A stretch of DNA of 6,817 bases from Dokdonella_A sp051958935 (GCF_051958935.1 NZ_JBQCFP010000076.1:1-6817); one strand, 5' to 3'. Counted from the stretch's first letter, positions 1-6,745 are shown. The notes: generated by a model not told the origin, from the sequence alone. A program made the numbers and translations.

Positions 1-21
1 ACGCCGCCAACCCGCCTCCCC

Positions 22-48
22 GGGCGGGGCGGGGGGGGGTTGGGGGGG
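22..48 (+). other. G-tract cluster with G-quadruplex potential
   Basis: Four runs of G on the plus strand, of 3, 4, 9 and 7 bases, are separated by only one or two bases (c, c, tt). This meets the usual four-tract G-quadruplex pattern with very short loops. It sits about 35 bases beyond the 3' end of the minus-strand GH44 gene, so in that transcript it would read as C-runs. The whole stretch 1-83 has no supported gene, and I see no T-run that would make a classical terminator. Folding is inferred from the pattern only. Runs this long at a window edge can also be miscounted by sequencing. Confidence 0.5.
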
Positions 49-83
49 TACGCCCATGGCGGGGCCCGCCGCGAGGCGCTCGT

Positions 84-1838
84 TCAATCGAACCCGTTGC
101 GGAAGATCGTGTCCGCGCCCGCCACGACGAGCAGGTTCGCCGACATCGGGGGCAAACCGGTCAGCGCCACGCTGGTGCCGGCCATCGTGCCTGTCGCGAT
201 CGAATGCACCGCATGCGTCGCATCGAACCCGTAGAGCGTCCAGGCCGTGCCGGGTGCGCTCGCGAACGCGACGCCCACGTCCTGCGCGGTCGTCGTCTTG
301 TTGGTGAGCAACACCATCGTGCGGCCACCCGAAGTGAACGCATAGGCGCCGACCTGGTCGACGTTCGCGCTCTGCGCACGCACGCTGTTGCCGGCGACGC
401 GCGCACCGGCGCCGTCGTAGTCCAGGAACAGCGTGAAGGCACGCTCGGCGAGCGAGTTCGCTTCCGGCGCGACCCAGCGCGTCGCCATGTCGACCCCTTC
501 GCGCGCGAAGATGCCGAACAACTCGGCCTGCGCGACCGCACCGCTCGTCGTGCCGTCGTTGCCCCAGTTGTATTCGGTGATCGCGAGCTTCGTGCCGGGG
601 CAGTACTGGTCAATCCAGCCGCGCACGCGCGGGATCAGGTTCGGCTTGCTGTAGTGGTTGGCGTCGTTGTCGCCGAGGTCGGCGATCCACGATTCGGAAA
701 CCCAGTTCGGGTCGTACAGTTCCTTGAGCGAGCGCAGCCGGCGCGCGGCGGTCGACGCCGAATCGTCGTCGTTGAGCGCGACGCCCCCTTGCGGGTAGTA
801 GTGGAGATCCAGGACATCGACCGCGCGCGCGCCGCCCGCCAGCGGGTGCGTGCACACCTGCTGCAGGTACCAGGCGACGAACGGCATGCCGCCGTGCGCT
901 TCGCGATCGCTGCCTTCGGCGCAGTTGTCCGCGGCCGAGCCGAACAGGTCGCAGTAGCCCCAGGTCACCGGGCCGGTGACCTTGGCCGCCGGGTCCTGCT
1001 GCTTGATCGCGCCGCCGTACGCGAACGCCTTGTTCCAGGTTTCGTCGTATGTGGTCGGCGCCGGGTGCACGTCGCGGTGCGTCGAGTTCCACAGCATCAC
1101 TTCGTTGTCGAGCGAGTAGTAGCGCACGCCGCCATTCGCGGCGTTGCCGAATGTCGCCTGCAGGTGTGCGATCCACTCCATCCAGAACGCGGGCGCGACC
1201 TCGATCGAGGTGTCGTGCGGGTCGTTGTTGACGAGGTGGTAGCCCTCGCTGTAGGCGACGCAGTTCGGCGACGGGTTGTGCGCCGGCAGGCATTCGCCGC
1301 TGCCGGCGTCGGGGTCCCACGGGTCGGTCGCGGCGGTCCATGGATTGGGCGGTTCCTGTACGCCGTATTTCGTGACCGAGAAACCGGCGAAATACGGGTG
1401 CTGCTGCGGACTGTCCGCACGCGGCGTCCAGCCGATCGTCGGGATCGTCAGCAGCACGTCGGCGCCGTAATCGCGCGCCTCGCCGATGAAGGCATCGGCA
1501 TCATTGCCGAGCGGCGGCACATGGCTGCGGTCCGACGCGCCCGGGATGTTCTCGAAATACCAGTCCGACGCCGTGTTGTGCACGTCGACCTGCCAGTTGT
1601 AGCGCGTCGCCGAGTTGCCGCCCCAGCGGCGCAGCGGATAGCCGATCACCGCGTTGCGCGCGCCGTCGCCGTAGGCGATGCCGAAGATGAGCGGGCTGAA
1701 CGGGTGCACGTCGGCGCCGGTGTCCACGCTGACCGCGACCGCGGCCGCGGCGGAGCCGGCCGGGTGCATGGCCGCGAGCGGCACGCTGGCCGCGAGCGCT
1801 GCCGCGACGGCGGCCCGGCGTGGGAATGCATTCCTCAT
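84..1838 (-). CDS. Secreted glycoside hydrolase family 44 endoglucanase
   Basis: A 584-residue protein recognised as GH44, a retaining family of endo-beta-1,4-glucanases and xyloglucanases. The N-terminus reads like a Sec signal peptide: MRNAFPRR, then an Ala-rich hydrophobic stretch, with likely cleavage around residues 30-33. The family signatures are RWGGNSATRYNW (71-82), YYSLDNEVMLWNSTHRDVHP (240-259) and ITEYNWGNDGTTSG (420-433). By family analogy E246 is the acid/base and E422 the nucleophile. The final ~120 residues resemble the small beta domain that follows the GH44 barrel. No carbohydrate-binding module is visible. Six cysteines (183, 193, 296, 306, 329, 413), including two close pairs, suit an oxidising compartment. 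The protein ends in DTIFRNGFD, a possible C-terminal tag. The reading frame stays open 17 codons upstream, but the ATG at 1838 is preferred because it has a strong Shine-Dalgarno sequence and begins the signal peptide. It is divergent from rlmM. Substrate choice (cellulose, xyloglucan or mixed glucan) cannot be read from the sequence. Confidence 0.93.
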   Translation of the reverse strand: MRNAFPRRAAVAAALAASVPLAAMHPAGSAAAAVAVSVDTGADVHPFSPLIFGIAYGDGARNAVIGYPLRRWGGNSATRYNWQVDVHNTASDWYFENIPGASDRSHVPPLGNDADAFIGEARDYGADVLLTIPTIGWTPRADSPQQHPYFAGFSVTKYGVQEPPNPWTAATDPWDPDAGSGECLPAHNPSPNCVAYSEGYHLVNNDPHDTSIEVAPAFWMEWIAHLQATFGNAANGGVRYYSLDNEVMLWNSTHRDVHPAPTTYDETWNKAFAYGGAIKQQDPAAKVTGPVTWGYCDLFGSAADNCAEGSDREAHGGMPFVAWYLQQVCTHPLAGGARAVDVLDLHYYPQGGVALNDDDSASTAARRLRSLKELYDPNWVSESWIADLGDNDANHYSKPNLIPRVRGWIDQYCPGTKLAITEYNWGNDGTTSGAVAQAELFGIFAREGVDMATRWVAPEANSLAERAFTLFLDYDGAGARVAGNSVRAQSANVDQVGAYAFTSGGRTMVLLTNKTTTAQDVGVAFASAPGTAWTLYGFDATHAVHSIATGTMAGTSVALTGLPPMSANLLVVAGADTIFRNGFD

Positions 1839-1844
1839 GGCGAT

Positions 1845-1850
1845 CCTCCT
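1845..1850 (-). promoter_or_regulatory. Shine-Dalgarno site of the GH44 gene
   Basis: On the minus strand the sequence reads AGGAGG, then ATCGCC, then ATG. This is a full-consensus ribosome binding site with six-base spacing to the ATG at 1838. It decides the start in favour of 1838 over the in-frame ATG at 1889, which lies upstream of this site. Confidence 0.85.
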
Positions 1851-1985
1851 GCGGCCTTGGCCGCGGCCGGGGAGCTCCGGCGGCGACACGCTATACGGAG
1901 CCGGGCGCGCATTCCCCTCACACCGTCACACTCGCCAGCACGGCGCGGGCCCGGCATCATGCGCAGCCGCCCCGCCCGCCTGCCC

Positions 1986-3059
1986 ATGTCCGCACCCGCC
2001 CTCCGCCGCCTGCTCGCCTACTGCCGCCCCGGTTTCGAGGGCGAATGCGCGCAGGAGCTCGCCGCGCTCGATGTGCGCCAGTCGGGTGCCGGCTACGCAC
2101 GTGCGGCGCGCGGCACGGGCTATGTCGAGTTCGTCAGCGACGATGCGCCGGCGCTCGCCGGAAGCTGGCGCGACCTCGTGTTCGCGCGCCAGCTGCTCGG
2201 CGTGCTCGGCGAAGCGCGCGACCTGCCGCCGAAGGATCGCCTCTCGGTGCTGCTGCCGATGATCGAAGGCGAGGCTGGCCTCGGCGGGCCGCGTCGCTGG
2301 TGCGACGCCTGGGTCGAAGCCCCGGACAGCGACGCAGCGCGTGAACTGGCGCCGCTCTGTCGCGGCCTCGAGGCGGCGCTCGTCGCGGCGCTCAAGCAAC
2401 GCAAGCTCATCGACCGCGACGCGCAATGGCGCCTGCACCTGTGCATGACCGCGACCGATGCCGCCTACGTCGCCATCGCCGACCGCACCGCGACCGCACC
2501 CTGGCCTGGAGGCATCCCGCGCCTCAAGTTCCCGCGCAGCGCGCCGAGCCGCTCGACGCTCAAGCTCGAGGAAGCGCTGCTCGTGCTGCTCGACGAGGGC
2601 GAGCGCGAGCGCTGGCTAAAGCCCGGCATGCGCGCGGTCGACCTCGGCGCGTCGCCAGGCGGCTGGACCTGGCAGCTCGTCGCGCGTTCCCTGCACGTGA
2701 CCGCGGTTGACAACGGACCGATGGACGCGGCCCTGCTCGCGTCCGGCCTGGTCGATCACCTGCGCGCGGACGGCTTCCGCTACCGCCCGCCGCGCGCCGT
2801 CGACTGGCTCGTCTGCGACATGGTGGAGCAGCCGCGCCGCGTCGCCGAACTGATGGCGCACTGGCTCGCGGAAGGGCTATGCCGGCATGCGATCTTCAAT
2901 CTCAAGCTGCCGATGAAGAAGCGCTACGACGAGGTGCGCCTGTGCCTGGATCTCGTCGCCGGCGCGCTCGCCACGAAAGGCCGGCGCATCGAAGTTCGCG
3001 CGAAGCAGCTCTACCACGACCGCGAGGAAATCACCGTTTACGCGCGCGCGCCGGCGTGA
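1986..3059 (+). CDS. rlmM: 23S rRNA (cytidine-2498-2'-O)-methyltransferase RlmM
   Basis: A 357-residue cytoplasmic enzyme, close to the 366 residues of E. coli RlmM. It transfers a methyl group from S-adenosylmethionine to the 2'-hydroxyl of C2498 in 23S rRNA. The N-terminus LLAYCRPGFEGECAQEL matches the RlmM opening, which leads into a THUMP-like RNA-binding region. FPRSAPSRSTLKLEEALLVL (182-201) precedes the Rossmann-fold domain. The SAM-binding loop is AVDLGASPGGWTWQL (217-231), with D242 in VDNG as the likely ribose-binding acid. CDMVEQP (277-283) carries another conserved acid. FNLKLPMKKRYDEV (304-317) contains K307, equivalent to catalytic K306 of E. coli. The QLYHDREEITV ending is also conserved. 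The start at 1986 (MSAPALRR) fits family length. An in-frame ATG at 1959 would add nine residues; neither has a clear Shine-Dalgarno. The frame is open far upstream, but that part only mirrors the GH44 gene. The TVP38-like gene follows 91 bases downstream. Confidence 0.96.
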   Translation: MSAPALRRLLAYCRPGFEGECAQELAALDVRQSGAGYARAARGTGYVEFVSDDAPALAGSWRDLVFARQLLGVLGEARDLPPKDRLSVLLPMIEGEAGLGGPRRWCDAWVEAPDSDAARELAPLCRGLEAALVAALKQRKLIDRDAQWRLHLCMTATDAAYVAIADRTATAPWPGGIPRLKFPRSAPSRSTLKLEEALLVLLDEGERERWLKPGMRAVDLGASPGGWTWQLVARSLHVTAVDNGPMDAALLASGLVDHLRADGFRYRPPRAVDWLVCDMVEQPRRVAELMAHWLAEGLCRHAIFNLKLPMKKRYDEVRLCLDLVAGALATKGRRIEVRAKQLYHDREEITVYARAPA

Positions 3060-3094
3060 AGCATCGCCGGGTACCGGTCGCACGCCGCTGCCGT

Positions 3095-3100
3095 TATCCT
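3095..3100 (+). promoter_or_regulatory. Possible -10 element before the TVP38-like gene
   Basis: TATCCT lies in the 91-base gap between rlmM and the membrane-protein gene, about 50 bases before the ATG at 3151. It matches four of six bases of TATAAT and stands out in otherwise G/C-rich DNA. No good -35 box is seen at the right distance, so this is weak. The alternative is read-through from rlmM. Confidence 0.25.
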
Positions 3101-3150
3101 TGCCGGCGCCACGCCGCCGCTGCGTCCAGCGGTTTCACTCACGGACGACG

Positions 3151-3843
3151 ATGAAACGTCTGCGCGCTTTCCTGCCGTTGCTCGTGCTGGTCGCGATCGG
3201 CGTCGCGCTGTTCCTCGGCGGCGCGCTCGATCGCTTCGATCCGCACCGCGTCGCGCAGGAAGAAGCCGAGTTGCGCGCCGCGATCACCGCCCATCCGGTG
3301 CTCGCCGCGCTCGCCCAGATCGGCCTCATGATGCTCGCGATCGCCACCGGCATCCCTGGCGCGGTGGTCGTCGTGCTCGCCGGCGGGATGCTGTTCGGCA
3401 TCGTCGAGGGCACCCTGCTGTCGTCGCTCGGCACGACGCTCGGCGCCCTGATCCTGTTCTTCGCGAGCCGCTCCGCGTTCGCCTCCGGCGACGGCACCGC
3501 GCCGGCGTGGGTCGAACGCGTGCGCAGCGGCTACCGCGCCTACCCGGTGAGCTACGCGATGTTCCTGCGTCTCGTGCCGTTCTTCCCGTTCGGCGGCGTG
3601 ACCATCGCGCTCGCCGGCCTCGGCTGCCCGTTGTGGCTGTTCCTGCTGGCAACGGCGACCGGCGGCAGCGTGATGATCGCCTTCGAGACCGCGCTCGGCG
3701 CCGGGCTTACCGAGACCATCGCGCGCGAGGGCACGGTATCGCTCAACCTGTTCGCGCACCGCAGCGTGCTGCTGCCGCTGCTCGGCATGGCGGTGCTCGC
3801 GCTCGCCCCTATCGTGCTCGCGCAATTGCGGCGCAGCCGGTAG
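3151..3843 (+). CDS. TVP38/TMEM64 (VTT domain, DedA-like) inner-membrane protein
   Basis: A 230-residue hydrophobic protein with the layout of the TVP38/TMEM64 family. A basic N-terminus and first membrane segment (about 4-24) are followed by a short polar stretch (26-46). Hydrophobic segments then lie at about 48-82, 84-106, 134-156, 158-184 and 205-225. The family-typical parts are VVVLAGGMLFGIVEGTLLSS (73-92) with the Gly-rich helix after it, and MFLRLVPFFPFGGVTIALAG (137-156), matching the FLRLxPxFPF motif of VTT domains. Related DedA and VTT proteins are linked to lipid scrambling or carrier transport and envelope homeostasis, but the role of this one cannot be assigned. The start at 3151 (MKRLRAFLPLLVL) gives a clean membrane N-terminus; the frame is open 17 codons further up, but that part looks non-coding. 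Only a weak ribosome site (GGACGACG) is present. The position where many relatives have Asn after PF is Val/Thr here. Confidence 0.85.
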   Translation: MKRLRAFLPLLVLVAIGVALFLGGALDRFDPHRVAQEEAELRAAITAHPVLAALAQIGLMMLAIATGIPGAVVVVLAGGMLFGIVEGTLLSSLGTTLGALILFFASRSAFASGDGTAPAWVERVRSGYRAYPVSYAMFLRLVPFFPFGGVTIALAGLGCPLWLFLLATATGGSVMIAFETALGAGLTETIAREGTVSLNLFAHRSVLLPLLGMAVLALAPIVLAQLRRSR

Positions 3844-3975
3844 GGTGGGACGCAGCCGCGAAGCGGCGAGTTGCACCGCATTCGGTCATCCACGGCCGCA
3901 AGGTCGTCACCCTGCGGTGTGACTCGCACCGGGATCTGCCATACGCCCGTCCGCTCTCGCGGGCTGCGTCCCACC
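3844..3975. repeat. Nested inverted repeat, possible REP/MITE-like element
   Basis: GGTGGGACGCAGCC at 3844-3857 recurs as its exact reverse complement at 3962-3975. Inside it, GCGAGTTGCACCGCA (3866-3880) pairs with TGCGGTGTGACTCGC (3913-3927) at 13 of 15 positions. A small GCCGC-GAA-GCGGC hairpin lies at 3855-3867 and competes with the first arm. The left arm begins at the base after the TAG of the TVP38-like gene. No gene is supported inside; short frames crossing it have no recognisable product. This arrangement fits an intergenic palindromic repeat family or a structured 3' UTR. Only multi-copy occurrence in the genome would show it to be a repeat family. Confidence 0.6.
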
Positions 3976-3993
3976 TTGCGACTTCGTCCCACC
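3962..3993 (-). repeat. Two tandem copies of a GGTGGGACG repeat word
   Basis: Read on the minus strand, GGTGGGACGAAGTC (3993-3980) is followed by GGTGGGACGCAGCC (3975-3962), an 18-base offset with two mismatches in 14 bases. The second copy is the right arm of the inverted repeat that starts at 3844, so the word occurs three times in 150 bases, in both orientations. Confidence 0.6.
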
Positions 3994-4006
3994 GCATGGG
4001 TGGACG
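3985..4006. other. Bulged hairpin
   Basis: CGTCC(C)ACC pairs with GGTGGACG across a five-base GCATG loop. The stem has eight base pairs with one bulged C. Its left arm overlaps one GGTGGGACG repeat copy. There is no following T-run, so termination is not indicated. Confidence 0.45.
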
Positions 4007-4023
4007 GCGGCCGGACCGCCCGG

Positions 4024-4052
4024 GGCGTCCCGCGAGCGGCTCGCGGGACGCC
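4024..4052. other. Perfect 14-bp GC-rich palindrome
   Basis: GGCGTCCCGCGAGC at 4024-4037 is followed, after a single G, by its exact reverse complement GCTCGCGGGACGCC at 4039-4052. In RNA the top few pairs would open to form the loop, leaving a stem of about 12 pairs. It could end transcription from the upstream gene, but no clean T-run follows (ttccgcttcc), and it lies only 18 bases before the proposed -35 box of the next gene. A REP-like palindrome or a protein-binding site is equally possible. Confidence 0.6.
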
Positions 4053-4070
4053 GTTCCGCTTCCCCGCGCA

Positions 4071-4100
4071 TTGAGGCGCCGCGCGGCGTTCCGCTATGCT
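4071..4100 (+). promoter_or_regulatory. Candidate sigma-70 promoter of the ndvB-like gene
   Basis: TTGAGG (4071-4076, four of six bases of the -35 consensus) and TATGCT (4095-4100, four of six of the -10 consensus) are separated by 18 bases. The predicted transcription start is near 4106-4108. The -10 box contains the ATG at 4096, so if this promoter is used that ATG cannot be the start codon of the resulting transcript. Confidence 0.45.
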
Positions 4101-6735
4101 GCAACGCGTTTTGCGCCCGTTTTTACCCAAGCCGAGACCCTCTTTGAACGCCACCCCGCCTCCCGTCGTGCGCAAGTCGTTCTGGCGCGCGCTCGCCCTG
4201 ACCCTCGTCGTCGCGGCGCTCAACATCGGGCTGTGGGGCTTCCTCAACCGGCCGGTGCACATCGCCGACTGGCAAGGCGAGGTCGCGGGCTTCGCCTACA
4301 ACCCGTCGCAGCGCTACCAGGACCCGACCAAGCTGATCTTCCCGAGCGAGGCGGAGCTCGACAGCGACATCCGCATGCTGTCGCAGTACACCAAGCGCAT
4401 CCGCACCTACTCCACCGCGGAAAACCCGCAGATCCCGCGTATCGCCAAGTTCTACGGCCTGCGCGTGATGGCGGGCGCGTGGATCGAGGGTCGCTCCGAA
4501 CGCAACGAAAGCGAGCTCGCCGCATTGATCGCGGTCGTGCGCAAGAACGACAACATCGACCGCGTGATCGTCGGCAACGAAGTCATCCTGCGCGGCGACA
4601 CCAGCGTGAAGTCGCTGATCGGCTACCTCGACCGCGCGCGTGCGCAGCTGAAGGTGCCGGTATCGACGGCCGAACCGCTCGACACCTGGCAGCGCCACCC
4701 CGAACTCGCGCAGCACGTCGACTTCATCACCGTGCACATCCTGCCGTACTGGGAGCGCGTGCCGCGCAAGGACGCGGTCGGCTTCGTGCTCGGCCAGTAC
4801 CGCGAACTGCAGAAGCTGTTCCCGGACAAGCCCATCGTGATCGGCGAGGTCGGCTGGCCGTCGAACGGCAACCGCCGCGAATACGCGCAGCCCTCGCTGG
4901 CCGATGAAGCGCACTTCCTGCGCGACTGGTTCAACGTCGCCGCGCGCGAGAAGATCGACTACTACGTGATGGAAGCGATCGACCAGCCGTGGAAGGAAGG
5001 CATCGGCGGCCGCGTCGAGGCGTACTGGGGCGTGTTCAACGCGAGTCGGCAGCCGAAGTTCTCGTTCACGGGCACGGTGATCGAAGATCCTATCTGGCCG
5101 TGGAAGGCCGGGCTCGCCTCGCTGATCGCGCTGCTCCCGATGTTCTGGTTCGCGCGCCACTTCATCCGCTTCCGCGCGATGGGCCTCGCGTTCTTCCTCG
5201 CCCTGATCCAGCTCAGCGCATCGATCCTCGTCTGGATGGCGACGCTGCCCTACGACTTCTACCTCGACCCGTTCGACTGGGCGATGTTGCTGCTGCTGTT
5301 CCCGGCGCAGCTCGCGATCATCCTGATCCTGCTCATCAACGGCTTCGAGTTCACCGAAGTGCTGTGGCGCCCGCGCTGGCTGCGCGAATTCCTGCCGCTC
5401 AAGCCGCAGCCCGGCGATCCGCAGCCGTTCGTGTCGATCCATCTCGCCTGCTACAACGAGCCGCCCGAGATGGTCATCCTCACGCTCGATTCGCTCGCCG
5501 CGCTCGACTACGAGGACTACGAGGTCATCGTCCTCGACAACAACACGAAGAATCCGGAGGTGTGGAAGCCGGTCGAGGCGCATTGCGCGAAGCTCGGGGC
5601 CCGGTTCCGCTTCTACCATCTCGAGCCATGGCCCGGCTTCAAGGCGGGCGCGCTCAATTACGGCCTCGAGGTCACCGATCCGCGCGCCGAAGTGGTCGCG
5701 GTCGTCGACGCCGACTACGAGGTGCGCAGCGACTGGTTGCGCGCGCTGACCGGCTACTTCGCCGATCCCAAGGTCGCCGTCGTGCAGTGCCCGCAGGCGC
5801 ATCGCGAGTGGGAGCACAACGCGTTCCGCCGCATGACCAATTGGGAGTACGACGGCTTCTTCCGCATCGGCATGCACCATCGCAACGAGCGCAACGCGAT
5901 CATCCAGCACGGCACGATGACGATGGTGCGCAAGGACGTGCTCGCCAATACCGGCGCGTGGTCCGAATGGACCATCTGCGAGGACGCCGAGCTCGGCCTG
6001 CGGCTGATGAAGGCCGGCTACGAACTCGTCTACGTCGACGAGCTCATGGGCAAGGGCCTGACCCCGGCCGACTTCAAGGCGTACAAGTCGCAGCGTTACC
6101 GCTGGGCCTTCGGCGCGATGCAGATCATGAAGGCGCGCTGGGACTGGATGACATCCAAGACATCCACGCTCACGCGCGGCCAGCGCTTCCACTTCCTCAC
6201 CGGCTGGTTCTCCTGGTTCGGCGACGCGCTTCACCTCGTTTTCACGCTGATGGCGATGCTGTGGACGCTCGGCATGGTGCTCGCGCCGCGCTGGTTCACG
6301 CTGCCGATGTACCTCTTCCTCGTGCCGCTGATCGGATTCTTCGTGTTCAAGGCCGCGTTCGGATTCATCCTCTACCGCGTGCGCGTGCCGTGTTCGTGGA
6401 AGGACACGATCGCCGCGTCCGTCGCGAGCATGAGCCTCTCGCATGCGATCGCGCGCGGCATCTTCGAAGGCCTCTGGCGCAAGAAGGGCGAGTTCATCCG
6501 CACCGCGAAGAGCCGACGCATCGGCAAGAAGCCCAATCCGTTCACCTCGGTGAGCGAGGAGATGCTGCTGTTCCTCGCCCTCGTCGCCTGCGTGATCGGC
6601 ATGATCAACTCCTCGGGCATCAACTACATCGAGGGCCGCCTGTGGATCGCGATCCTCGCGGCGCAGGCGATCCCGTACGCGTCAGCCCTGGTCGGCGCGT
6701 GGGTGGCGCATCGCTCGGGGGATGCGGTCGGTTGA
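4096..6735 (+). CDS. ndvB: NdvB-like GH17-GT2 fusion, beta-1,3-glucan synthase
   Basis: An 879-residue inner-membrane protein joining two carbohydrate domains, as in NdvB of Pseudomonas aeruginosa and Bradyrhizobium, which make cyclic beta-1,3-linked glucans. One membrane segment (about 31-50) leads to a periplasmic GH17 domain (about 60-330) with IRTYS (102-106), VGNE (E162, acid/base) and IGEVGWPS (E251, nucleophile). Hydrophobic helices follow at about 336-354, 361-383 and 394-416. The GT2 domain has ACYNEP (451-456), VLDNN (D481), VVDADYE (D538, D540), CEDAELGLRL (D630) and QRYRW (666-670, the QxxRW motif). Further membrane helices lie near 703-730, 735-760, 822-840 and 847-868. All catalytic residues of both domains are present. 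The GT2 half should polymerise glucose from UDP-glucose; GH17 domains of relatives act as transglycosylases that branch or cyclise. The start is uncertain: the ATG at 4096 lies in a promoter-like -10 box and lacks a Shine-Dalgarno; TTG at 4144 or GTG at 4168 would still keep the first membrane helix. The gene symbol rests on domain order, not synteny. Confidence 0.9.
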   Translation: MLQRVLRPFLPKPRPSLNATPPPVVRKSFWRALALTLVVAALNIGLWGFLNRPVHIADWQGEVAGFAYNPSQRYQDPTKLIFPSEAELDSDIRMLSQYTKRIRTYSTAENPQIPRIAKFYGLRVMAGAWIEGRSERNESELAALIAVVRKNDNIDRVIVGNEVILRGDTSVKSLIGYLDRARAQLKVPVSTAEPLDTWQRHPELAQHVDFITVHILPYWERVPRKDAVGFVLGQYRELQKLFPDKPIVIGEVGWPSNGNRREYAQPSLADEAHFLRDWFNVAAREKIDYYVMEAIDQPWKEGIGGRVEAYWGVFNASRQPKFSFTGTVIEDPIWPWKAGLASLIALLPMFWFARHFIRFRAMGLAFFLALIQLSASILVWMATLPYDFYLDPFDWAMLLLLFPAQLAIILILLINGFEFTEVLWRPRWLREFLPLKPQPGDPQPFVSIHLACYNEPPEMVILTLDSLAALDYEDYEVIVLDNNTKNPEVWKPVEAHCAKLGARFRFYHLEPWPGFKAGALNYGLEVTDPRAEVVAVVDADYEVRSDWLRALTGYFADPKVAVVQCPQAHREWEHNAFRRMTNWEYDGFFRIGMHHRNERNAIIQHGTMTMVRKDVLANTGAWSEWTICEDAELGLRLMKAGYELVYVDELMGKGLTPADFKAYKSQRYRWAFGAMQIMKARWDWMTSKTSTLTRGQRFHFLTGWFSWFGDALHLVFTLMAMLWTLGMVLAPRWFTLPMYLFLVPLIGFFVFKAAFGFILYRVRVPCSWKDTIAASVASMSLSHAIARGIFEGLWRKKGEFIRTAKSRRIGKKPNPFTSVSEEMLLFLALVACVIGMINSSGINYIEGRLWIAILAAQAIPYASALVGAWVAHRSGDAVG

Positions 6736-6745
6736 TCGGGGACGG

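Noticed and set aside
12..83. Intrinsic terminator for the GH44 gene
   Set aside because: Several GC-rich palindromes exist (for example GGCGGGGCCCGCC at 58-70), but loops are too short and no T-run follows on the minus strand.
1890..1897. GCTATACG between GH44 and rlmM as a promoter -10
   Set aside because: It is TATA-like on both strands, but neither direction has a recognisable -35 at 16-19 bases, so I could not support a promoter or its orientation.
204..1985. The long upstream in-frame extension of rlmM, reading antisense across GH44
   Set aside because: The extension is Arg/Val/Ala-rich with no family resemblance, lies wholly opposite the GH44 gene, and would make RlmM nearly three times its normal size.
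3139..3876. A 245-codon minus-strand frame over the TVP38-like gene
   Set aside because: Its Arg/Glu/His-rich translation is an antisense shadow. The plus-strand frame has clear membrane segments and VTT motifs.
3871..4104. Short frames on both strands in the gap before the ndvB-like gene
   Set aside because: They run through the inverted repeats and hairpins, have no Shine-Dalgarno, and their translations show no recognisable motif.
4123..6444. A 773-codon open frame on the minus strand opposite the ndvB-like gene
   Set aside because: It mirrors strong GH17 and GT2 coding sequence. The translation is low-complexity (rich in Arg, Glu, His, Val) with no recognisable domain, as expected of antisense frames in high-GC genes.
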